64,000 nt of DNA from Phaeodactylibacter xiamenensis. GTDB taxonomy: Bacteria; Bacteroidota; Bacteroidia; Chitinophagales; Saprospiraceae. Location: contig NZ_JPOS01000019.1 in NCBI RefSeq assembly GCF_000759025.1, forward strand, positions 121,948 through 185,947, read 5' to 3'. Under the pieces are notes generated by a model. That model searched no databases and was not told the origin of the DNA. It saw only the letters and a list, made by a program, of their open reading frames with translations. Shown here piece after piece: positions 57,546 through 64,000 of this stretch (position 1 is the stretch's first letter; each line of letters begins with the position of its first letter). A program made the position numbers and the translations under genes.

Positions 57546-58169
57546 ATGGCTTCTGCGGTGCGAACAACAAACGAAGTGTTACAAGAGCTGGCAGAGCTGG
57601 GGCCTTTGCATTTAGAGCGCCCTTTCTCCCGCGACGGCTTTGAGCAGTTATCCGCACGTTATCCTGATCTCCGCATGGAACAGGAAGCAGATGGCTCTAT
57701 TCAGATTATGGCTCCGGTAAAATTTGGTTCAGGGAAAAGGGAGTCCATCCCAATGATTTATTTAGGGCAATGGTGGCTGCAGCACCGAAAAGGGCAAACC
57801 TTTAGCGCCTCCACAGGCATTCAGATGCCTGATGGCAGCCTCAGAAGCCCGGACTGCGGGTGGATTAGCGAGGAGCGGCTAAAGGAAGTGACAGATGAAG
57901 AAGCCTACCTGTCTGTTATTCCTGACTTTGTTATAGAAATCCGCTCCGGCACGGATTTAATGTCAAAACTCCGGCAAAAAATGGCGGATATCTGGATGCC
58001 GGCCGGTGTCCGCCTGGGTTGGCTCATCAACCCTTACCAGGAAGAAGCCTTCATTTACCGGCAAGACCAGGCTGAACCAGAATACGTTCAGGGCTTTTCA
58101 GGCCAAAGCCTGACCGGGGAATCCCTGTTGCCCGGATTTGCGCTCCCGCTTGATGAGTTAAAAGTATAA
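57546..58169 (+). CDS. Uma2 family endonuclease-fold protein
   Basis: 207 residues of DUF820/Uma2 type, a restriction-endonuclease-like fold. Family landmarks: RYPDLRMEQEADGSIQIMAP, STGIQMPDGSLRSPDCGWIS (conserved PD), YLSVIPDFVIEIRSGTDLMS (acidic-Arg pair where the ExK normally stands), KLRQKMADIWMPAGVRLGWL and DQAEPEYVQGFSG. Nuclease activity of Uma2 proteins is predicted, not shown in most; they are abundant in cyanobacteria and Bacteroidota. No partner gene. Confidence 0.82.
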   Translation: MASAVRTTNEVLQELAELGPLHLERPFSRDGFEQLSARYPDLRMEQEADGSIQIMAPVKFGSGKRESIPMIYLGQWWLQHRKGQTFSASTGIQMPDGSLRSPDCGWISEERLKEVTDEEAYLSVIPDFVIEIRSGTDLMSKLRQKMADIWMPAGVRLGWLINPYQEEAFIYRQDQAEPEYVQGFSGQSLTGESLLPGFALPLDELKV

Positions 58170-58201
58170 CCCAATGGCCGGCAGTAAATGCCCGCCATCG
58201 A

Positions 58202-59578
58202 TCATTTTTTCTTCCTGCGCTTCTTCCGCCACGGCGCATCCTTCTGCCAGTCCCCCGCCATAATACAACCGTAAGGGATGACCCGATCCACCACTTCCCC
58301 CAGCCCAAATTGCTTCATCTGCCGCTGTACGGCATCCGCATTTTTGTAAGCCGAAGGAAGCTCAGAGATATCAATATTGCCCGAGAAAAAGCGGACATCC
58401 AGCCCGGCCGTTTCTTCCGCAAAGATCGCCTCCATGCTGCGCCCGCCCTGATTGCGGATGTGCTGCGAACGGCTCACATTCCGCCCTGCACCATGAGGGG
58501 CAAAGCCGAGGTTGCCAGCCGTGGCTTCGCCTTTGACGATCAGTACCGGCTCGCTCATGTTGAGCGGGATGAGCCGCAGCCCCTCGTGGGAGTCCGGCAC
58601 AAATGCGTCGGTCAGTGGGGTGGCGCCCTTGGCGTGGTAGAAGCGGTTGCCCTCTTTGAAGACAAAGTTGTGCTCGTTCCAGAAGCGCAGGGTGTGGTCC
58701 ACCTTCAGCCGACGGCAGGTGGTCTCGTGCAGCACCTCATGGTTGAGCTTCGTCCACTGCCGCACGAGCTGCAGGGCTTCCCAGTAGTGCTTGCCATGTT
58801 CCTCCTCGTAGGGGATCCAGGCATTGCCCGACAGGGTTTTTGGTGATAGCTCCCGCCGGTAGCTTTCCGCCAGTGCCATGCCTTTTTTATACAAATGCGC
58901 CCCCAGCCCCCGGCTCCCGTGGTGGGTCACCATGATGGTCTCCCCGGTCTGCTCCGATTGCCCGACGAACAGGAAGTGGTTCCCATCACCCTGTGTGCCC
59001 AGGTGGGATTGCGCGACCATCTGGCTTTTATCGTCCCGCAGAAAGAAGTTGCCTTGCATCTGATCAGTAAGTTCGGAAGGGAGCTCAAAGCCACCTGAGG
59101 TACGCCCTCCGCCCCCAAAGTGGGTGATGCGGTGGGCCGTGTCCAGGACTTTCTTAGGATCAATGTGCCCAAAAGAGGTCATCATGACCGAGCAGCAAAT
59201 ATCCGCGCTATGCATAGCCGGGTGGATGGCATTTTCGGTCACCGCTACGCCACCTACGGGGATACGACCCTTCTCACCGGTCGGGCAGGCATCGGGCATA
59301 ACTGCTCCGGCAACGGCCGTAGGCGTTTTCATCAGCTCGTCCATACTGCGGAATACGGCTTCCACATTACTGATCTCCTCCTCCGTTTCTGCTTCAATAT
59401 TTTTATGGTAGGCAAGCGGTGCCTCACGGGGATCAATCGTCCACTGCGCTACGCTATCGAGGTAAGCTTTGAGGTCATCGCCCTGCAGTTGGTGCCGGTT
59501 GGCATGCTGCAGGGCATCGCCAAACCAGCGGCCCGGCTTGTAGCCCATGTCGATTAATGTTTGTCCGGTAATTTTCAT
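58202..59578 (-). CDS. rtcB: RtcB-family RNA ligase
   Basis: 458 residues from ATG 59578 (MKITGQTLIDMGYKPG). RtcB features: NAIHPAMHSADICCSVMMTS (metal-binding region with Asp and Cys), HITHFGGGGRTSG, HLGTQGDGNHFLFVG, MVTHHGSRGLGAHL, and the C-terminal FAPHGAGRNVSRSQ, where the HGAGR motif binds GTP-derived nucleotide. RtcB joins 2',3'-cyclic phosphate and 5'-OH RNA ends with GTP and Mn2+, for tRNA or RNA repair. This is the shorter bacterial RtcB2-like form. No rtcA, archease or prf gene is beside it. Convergent with Uma2, 32 bp apart. Confidence 0.9.
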   Translation of the reverse strand: MKITGQTLIDMGYKPGRWFGDALQHANRHQLQGDDLKAYLDSVAQWTIDPREAPLAYHKNIEAETEEEISNVEAVFRSMDELMKTPTAVAGAVMPDACPTGEKGRIPVGGVAVTENAIHPAMHSADICCSVMMTSFGHIDPKKVLDTAHRITHFGGGGRTSGGFELPSELTDQMQGNFFLRDDKSQMVAQSHLGTQGDGNHFLFVGQSEQTGETIMVTHHGSRGLGAHLYKKGMALAESYRRELSPKTLSGNAWIPYEEEHGKHYWEALQLVRQWTKLNHEVLHETTCRRLKVDHTLRFWNEHNFVFKEGNRFYHAKGATPLTDAFVPDSHEGLRLIPLNMSEPVLIVKGEATAGNLGFAPHGAGRNVSRSQHIRNQGGRSMEAIFAEETAGLDVRFFSGNIDISELPSAYKNADAVQRQMKQFGLGEVVDRVIPYGCIMAGDWQKDAPWRKKRRKKK

Positions 59579-59758
59579 GGTTGCCAGGTTTGATTGATAC
59601 AAAGTCGAATAGCAAGTGCGCAACCATTTTGCGTAGTCATGTTTTTATTTGGCTTGTTTCGTGGCTTTCAACCGTGAAAGGCTGGGAAATCGTTCCCACT
59701 ACATCAAGAAACGCTTTTACACTGGCCGACTTTTTTCGACGAAATTTCCCCCGACCTA

Positions 59759-60067
59759 TTGATTACCGGTCAAAACCAGCACAACTCGCCCCCCAAATTA
59801 AATCTAATGAAACCAATAATCCCCGGCTGTAGATGGGGCCCCTTTGAAGAGCAAGCTTCAATGCCGCTCAGGGGTGAGTTTGAGCCGCAGGATTGGAGCC
59901 TGGTGGCCGGACTGTCGCTTTCCCGATCCATCGGTCAGCACGAATGGGTCTTCGATGCCCGTTACCTCCGTGATTTTACCGACTGGCGGACGGAGAAAGG
60001 GAATGGCGATGAGGAAGCGCAGCTGCGCAGCCGGACGTTGGTGGTTTCAGTAGGGGTTTGGTGGTAG
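59759..60067 (+). pseudogene. C-terminal fragment of an outer-membrane barrel protein
   Basis: Reading frame ending PLRGEFEPQDWSLVAGLSLS, then RSIGQHEWVFDARYLRDFTD, and LRSRTLVVSVGVWW, an alternating strand pattern with terminal Trp as in barrels inserted by BAM. No signal peptide or upstream barrel strands are present, so it looks like a remnant, about 200 bp before the first insertion sequence. Confidence 0.4.
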
Positions 60068-60269
60068 ATGCAGAGCAGCCGAATATTTAGGATGGTTCAT
60101 AAAAGCGCTTTTCAACATTGTCATCCTGATGACAAAACACAGGGTGAGCAAAATAAACAGCGCCCATTCCTGAAATGCCACTGTAATTGTGTACCTTTAA
60201 GCAAGACAAAGACAAGCGCTTAATTTGGCCTACGCAAAAGCTCAATTACACCGCTCAACCTATTATTTA

Positions 60270-61601
60270 CTGACCTTTCGCACGCGAAATATTTGGAAAA
60301 TTGATTAATAATGTCAGGGCAGTTATCTTGCAGCTCAAAGGAGCGAAAGATGAAAGACCCAAAGTTACTAGACTTGTATTCGGACTACCTGCTGGCATCG
60401 TTTCGCATGGCGACAGCCACCGGCTTGTCCGAGCTGACCGATCAGGCACTGAGCCATGACAAGATCAGCCGTTTTTTAGGGCAGGAAGCCTTCACGGCAA
60501 AGGACTATTGGCGTTGCATAAAGCCTTTGGTACGTAAAGTGGAGCACCCGGACGCGGTCATCAAGATAGATGACACGATCGAGGAGAAGCCGCACTCTAC
60601 GGAGAATGAAGTGGTCACTTGGCACTGGGACCACTCCAAGAAGCCGAAAGCGGGGCACACCAAAGGGATCAACATCCTGAATTTCCTTTACCAGAGCCCA
60701 CAGGGCATAGAGCTGCCTGTTGCTTTTGAGATCGTGCGCAAGTCGCAAGAATACGTGGATACCAAAAGCGGGCAGGTAAAGAAGCGCAGCCCCCGCAGCA
60801 AGAACGAGATGCTGCGCGACCAGCTTTTTGCACTTGTCAAATACAACCGCGTGCCCTTCCGCTATGTGGTCTGGGACACTTGGTTTGCTGCCAAGGAGAA
60901 CTTTGAGTTCGTGCACTATGAGCTGGGCAAGCATTTTATCAGTGCCTTAAAGAGCAACCGCAAGGCTGCCCTTACCATGGAAGACAAACTGGAAGGCAAG
61001 TTCCACCGAGTCGACGGGCTAGAACTGCAAGCAGGCCAGGCCATTACTGTTTACCTTAAAGGGCTGGACTTCCAAGTCCAGCTGGTCAAACAGGTCTTTA
61101 TAAACCAAGACGGCTCAACTGGAGACTTGTACCTGGTCACCAACGATCTGGAGCTAAGCGGCCCAGCTATCTGCACAACCTACGGGACACGCTGGGGAGT
61201 GGAGGTATTCCACAAATCGCTCAAACAAAACGTGGGGCTGGAAAAGTCCCCCACCAAGCACGAGACATCCCAGTGCAACCATGTTTTTGCTGCCATGATT
61301 GCCTGGACTAAACTCGAACTGCTGTCTGCAAAAGAGCAGACCAACCACTTTGCCCTAAAAACCAAAATTTATGTCAATGCCCTCAGGGCGGCTTTTCAAG
61401 AGGTGCAAAGGCTCAAAGCCTATGTCCCTGCAATTGGACCGCCGGATGGGCTAGCCACCCCTCTTTTGGGGTAAGGCTTTGATTAACTTGTTCATGCGAG
61501 TGCTTTTTCAGTGCCATGCACTGAGCGGGCTTGCTGTGCCAAGCACCCTGAATACTGCTAATTTTTTCAATTATCATAACCTTTCGCGTGCGAAAGGTCA
61601 G
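60270..61601 (+). mobile_element. Insertion sequence 1 (IS4/IS701-like)
   Basis: 20-bp inverted repeats CTGACCTTTCGCACGCGAAA at 60270-60289 and its complement at 61582-61601, each containing the inner palindrome TTTCGC/GCGAAA; 3-bp target duplication TTA on both sides. 1,332 bp with one transposase. Inserted into the beta-helix remnant. Confidence 0.85.
60311..61474 (+). CDS. DDE transposase of IS 1
   Basis: 387 residues from ATG 60311 (or Met 14 at 60350). DDE triad candidates: VIKIDDTIEEK near 95 (first Asp), YVVWDTWFAAKE near 196 (second Asp), TYGTRWGVEVFHKSLKQNVG near 305 (Glu in the YREK-like RWGVEVFHK helix). This is the IS4/IS701-like group with a beta-strand insertion between the second Asp and Glu. 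Full length and no frameshift, so probably active. Confidence 0.85.
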   Translation: MSGQLSCSSKERKMKDPKLLDLYSDYLLASFRMATATGLSELTDQALSHDKISRFLGQEAFTAKDYWRCIKPLVRKVEHPDAVIKIDDTIEEKPHSTENEVVTWHWDHSKKPKAGHTKGINILNFLYQSPQGIELPVAFEIVRKSQEYVDTKSGQVKKRSPRSKNEMLRDQLFALVKYNRVPFRYVVWDTWFAAKENFEFVHYELGKHFISALKSNRKAALTMEDKLEGKFHRVDGLELQAGQAITVYLKGLDFQVQLVKQVFINQDGSTGDLYLVTNDLELSGPAICTTYGTRWGVEVFHKSLKQNVGLEKSPTKHETSQCNHVFAAMIAWTKLELLSAKEQTNHFALKTKIYVNALRAAFQEVQRLKAYVPAIGPPDGLATPLLG

Positions 61602-61603
61602 TT

Positions 61604-62383
61604 ACTAAAGCACATATTGGTGTGCTTACAGATAATTTAGCTAACAATGGTCATGAGACCTATTGGCAGCCTTATGGCACCTGGGGCAAACACTACGGCG
61701 GTATTGTTTATGCTCTAAAATCTACCTTTTCCGACAATTTACGAGCGGCTCATATTGCTGCTTTTCCTGCGAACCTGACTGGAGCGCCGATAGGCGCTAC
61801 CAATCGTTCTCAGTTTGTAAGCTGTATTATTCAGGACCCTTCCAACGTTAGTACACGAGGTATTTCCGTATGGGGCAGTGAAGGCGTACTTCTACAGGGC
61901 AATGATTTTCTTGGGCTCAATAGTTATTCTCTTTCTTTTGACAATGCAACCGGCGAAGTTTTTCAAAATAGATTCGAAAACTTTGAAACTGGGATTAAAA
62001 TAACAAACACGGCGGGCTTTACAGCAGGCTTCAACATGGAAATTGGCAGGCTATCGGACCCGACTAAAGGTAATGATTTCCTAAATGGGTCACTAGTTGG
62101 TGTTTGGGCTGAAAATGCGCAGAACCTTGAAATTCATTATAATACCTTTGAAACAAATCTTCTACCTATTGCCATCAGTGGCCCCAGCTATTTTAGGGTA
62201 ACCCATAATTCATTTATTGACTTCTTTAGAGGGGTTCAGTTGCAAAATACTTTTGAATTAGGCAATTTAGCTTGGTTCAATTGTAACTACTTTGAGGAAA
62301 CCGCGAATGTGCAAGGAGTAACGATATGGGGTGACAATGGAGAATTTGAGTTTAATCAAGAAACCGGTCATCTCCTGAAATAG
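61604..62383 (+). pseudogene. Beta-helix protein remnant between two insertion sequences
   Basis: About 255 codons with a right-handed beta-helix pattern (SFDNATGEVFQNRFENFETG, LEIHYNTFETNLLPIAISGP, YFRVTHNSFIDFFRGVQLQN). A GTG at 61622 is the first possible start, but the frame continues in from the IS 1 right flank (VTKAHIGVLTDN), so the gene lost its 5' end to IS 1. Its 3' end reads into the IS 2 terminal repeat (stop at 62381-62383 is IS sequence). Pectate-lyase or T9SS-surface type function possible. Confidence 0.7.
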
Positions 62384-62407
62384 GTTGACATCAAAACCAT
62401 CAAAATT

Positions 62408-62782
62408 GTGACAACTTTCAGGCAAAAACCCACGGGTTATTCCTTAGCATTTAAAAAGCAAGTGCTAAAGCGTATCTTGTCCAACGAGATCACCGCGAAC
62501 CAAGCATCAAAAGAATACGGGATAGGCGGTAAAATGACTGTGTACCGTTGGCTAGACCGTAAAGAAAAAATTTTAGGCACACAATTGCCCCAAGCTATGA
62601 CAGATGAACCTAAAGGGACAAAGAGCATAGACGAACTGGAGGCCGAGCTTGCCAGTGTGCGCCGTTTGCTTGAACAGGAACGCCTGCGCAGCGAAGCTTA
62701 CCTGGCGATGATCAAACTGGCAGAACAGAAGTACAATCTGCCAATCGAAAAAAAGTCTGGCGCCAAACGGTCGAAGAAATGA
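62408..62782 (+). CDS. IS3-family OrfA (transposase HTH subunit)
   Basis: 124 residues from GTG 62408. N-terminal HTH (GYSLAFKKQVLKRILSNEIT, QASKEYGIGGKMTVYRWLD) and a coiled C-terminal region (DELEAELASVRRLLEQERLR). OrfA binds the IS ends. Its stop overlaps the OrfB start as ATGA, so OrfB is translated by coupling rather than by the programmed frameshift usual in IS3 elements. Confidence 0.85.
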   Translation: MTTFRQKPTGYSLAFKKQVLKRILSNEITANQASKEYGIGGKMTVYRWLDRKEKILGTQLPQAMTDEPKGTKSIDELEAELASVRRLLEQERLRSEAYLAMIKLAEQKYNLPIEKKSGAKRSKK

Positions 62783-63705
62783 AAGCGGTACATAGTAACG
62801 TCAGCCTGGACGAACTATGTAGACTGTTTGGCAAAACCCGCCAGGCCTATCATAAAAGCACAAGCAATGCGGAAACCCGCCAGGAAAAGCATGGGCACAT
62901 ACTGGCCTTTGTCAAGGAGCAGCGCAAAGACCTGCCCCGGGTCGGTACGGAGAAGCTACAGTATATGCTAGCCAGCCAAGCCGGCATTTTAATTGGCCGC
63001 GACGCCCTTTACAGCCTGCTAAGAGCCAACAAGCTATTGGTGAAAAAGCATAGGAAGCGCGGGCCAAAGCTAACGGACGGTGACGGCAATAGCATATGGC
63101 CAGACCTGAGAAAGGAAATAGGGCCTGTAGAACGAGCCAACGAGTTCTGGTGCTCAGACATAACATATATGTGGCTCAGGGAAGGCAGAAGGCATTGCTA
63201 CGCCACCTTTGTCGTTGACGAATACTCCCATCTCATCGTGGGGTTTACCGTAGCGCAGGACATGAGCGCACAAGCTACGCTAGAGGCTCTGAAAATGGCG
63301 GTGGCTGCACAAGGGGCTCCACTGGATTATAAGTTTAGCTTTGGCCTGGTTTTCCATTCTGACCGGGGCAGCCAGTTTAAAAGCGGGCTATTCCAAGGCT
63401 TTCTGGACAGCCACCAGATCGGGCCCAGCATGACCCAGGACGGGAAAGCTTCTGACAACCCTGTCAGCGAGCGCCTCAATGGGATTATCAAAAATGAGCT
63501 GCTCCTTACAGACACCTTTGACAACTTTGAGCACGCTGTGGAAATGGTCACCAGGGCAGTGCACATTTACAATACCCGAAGGCCCCACCGCAGCTGCAAT
63601 ATGCTGACTCCGCAGCAAGCTCATGAAAAAGGCAGCGGACCATTGAAAAAACTATGGAAACAACGAAAGAAAAAGACAAAAGCGGCAAAGGTTTTGAAGG
63701 CATGA
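62779..63705 (+). CDS. IS3-family OrfB (DDE integrase-core transposase)
   Basis: 308 residues. HTH_21-like start, then rve catalytic core: DITYMWLREGRRHCYATFVVD (first Asp in WCSDITYM), FHSDRGSQFKS (second Asp), DNPVSERLNGIIKNELL (Glu in SERLNGIIKNE), C-terminal YNTRRPHRSCNMLTPQQAH. Complete, no internal stop. IS150/IS3 group. Confidence 0.88.
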   Translation: MKAVHSNVSLDELCRLFGKTRQAYHKSTSNAETRQEKHGHILAFVKEQRKDLPRVGTEKLQYMLASQAGILIGRDALYSLLRANKLLVKKHRKRGPKLTDGDGNSIWPDLRKEIGPVERANEFWCSDITYMWLREGRRHCYATFVVDEYSHLIVGFTVAQDMSAQATLEALKMAVAAQGAPLDYKFSFGLVFHSDRGSQFKSGLFQGFLDSHQIGPSMTQDGKASDNPVSERLNGIIKNELLLTDTFDNFEHAVEMVTRAVHIYNTRRPHRSCNMLTPQQAHEKGSGPLKKLWKQRKKKTKAAKVLKA

Positions 63706-63919
63706 CTTTGCCGCCTATCATAATAGCCAGCCTCACTTTAGGAGGCCGGCTATACCTTGACAGGCGTTTAAAGAGTGAGCTATTCCTCGAAGGGTGCTCC
63801 TCAGCAGAGCCTTCTCCGCTTCACTCACTAAATTTTAAGCTATACAATGTATCTTTGACAACCTAATTCAGGAATAAGATTATGTGACAACCTTTTTCAG
63901 GATTTTATCCGATAATCTG

Positions 63920-64000
63920 TCAACTTATTTTAGGAATCGACCCATACCTGTCTGTGCCTGCCAGCAGCTTTTCCACCAGCTCCTGCAGCTTCTCCATTTC
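63920..64000 (-). pseudogene. Possible gene end truncated by IS 2 (window edge)
   Basis: Minus-strand frame from the edge reads EMEKLQELVEKLLAGTDRYG then leaves host DNA at 63936 and stops in the IS end at 63920. MEKLQELVEKLLAGTDRY resembles the N-terminus of RimP-like proteins in this group, but 20 residues are too few to be sure. It suggests IS 2 interrupted a minus-strand gene. Confidence 0.25.

Larger units (their letters stand above)
62373..63935 (+). mobile_element. Insertion sequence 2 (IS3 family)
   Basis: Terminal inverted repeats TCCTGAAATAGGTTGACA (62373-62390) and complement of TCCTAAAATAAGTTGACA (63918-63935), 16 of 18 matching; 3-bp target duplication ATC (62370-62372 and 63936-63938). 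1,563 bp, two overlapping transposase genes. About 230 bp follow orfB inside the element. Confidence 0.85.

Noticed and set aside
58310..58846. 178-codon frame opposite rtcB
   Set aside because: Antisense shadow of RtcB with no coding features.

Overview
The window looks like chromosome of a Bacteroidota bacterium, most likely class Saprospiria (Lewinella/Phaeodactylibacter-like; this rank is inference). Reasons: a very large Cys-rich surface protein with a type IX secretion C-terminal domain, a Reg_prop/Y_Y_Y histidine kinase, a DUF5723 outer-membrane protein, a DUF6371 primase in a mobile element, KdsA, and several promoters of the Bacteroidota type TTG-N18-21-TAnnTTTG. Shine-Dalgarno sites are mostly absent.

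Layout. 1-13.6 kb: 3'-truncated FAD-linked oxidase; an ICMT-like methyltransferase beside a LuxI/FeeM-like acyltransferase; a FemAB-like protein; a response regulator convergent with a propeller histidine kinase; DedA, HMA, TPR, membrane, VWA and bile-acid symporter genes. 14.1-26 kb: a hybrid kinase and a sigma-54 NtrC-type regulator (one operon), then a possible sigma-54 promoter ahead of a 2,293-residue T9SS protein. 26-39 kb: a 163-bp palindrome, a Gly-rich RRM protein, DoxX, an FAD oxidoreductase, a pair of paralogous exported proteins, kdsA, outer-membrane proteins, a metallophosphoesterase, Usp and CBS proteins, and an adenylate cyclase with a periplasmic sensor.

39.0-49.4 kb is the most unusual part. 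Three tandem tRNA-like units whose anticodon arm is replaced by a 10-bp palindrome precede an intact tRNA-Met(CAT). A 9.35-kb integrative element sits in the 3' end of that tRNA, bounded by 15-bp repeats (39480-39494 and 48832-48846). It encodes a tyrosine integrase, an excisionase-like HTH protein, two ribbon-helix-helix proteins under near-identical promoter/operator sequences, a RecA-fold helicase, a DUF6371 primase, three 112-bp repeats and a tightly packed four-gene operon led by a large membrane coiled-coil protein. No relaxase, conjugation or virion gene is visible. Beyond attR lie a GIY-YIG nuclease gene, a damaged tRNA-Met copy and a truncated GIY-YIG copy.

49.4-64 kb: an MltD-like transglycosylase with a 46-residue membrane protein, a MoaD/ThiS-like protein, a TPR protein with a degenerate CHAT-like region, an SDR lacking its catalytic residues, a 112-bp palindrome, a glucosaminidase, a Skp-like chaperone, Uma2 and RtcB. 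The end is decaying DNA with gene fragments and two insertion sequences, one (TSD TTA) and one IS3-type (TSD ATC), flanking a beta-helix gene remnant.
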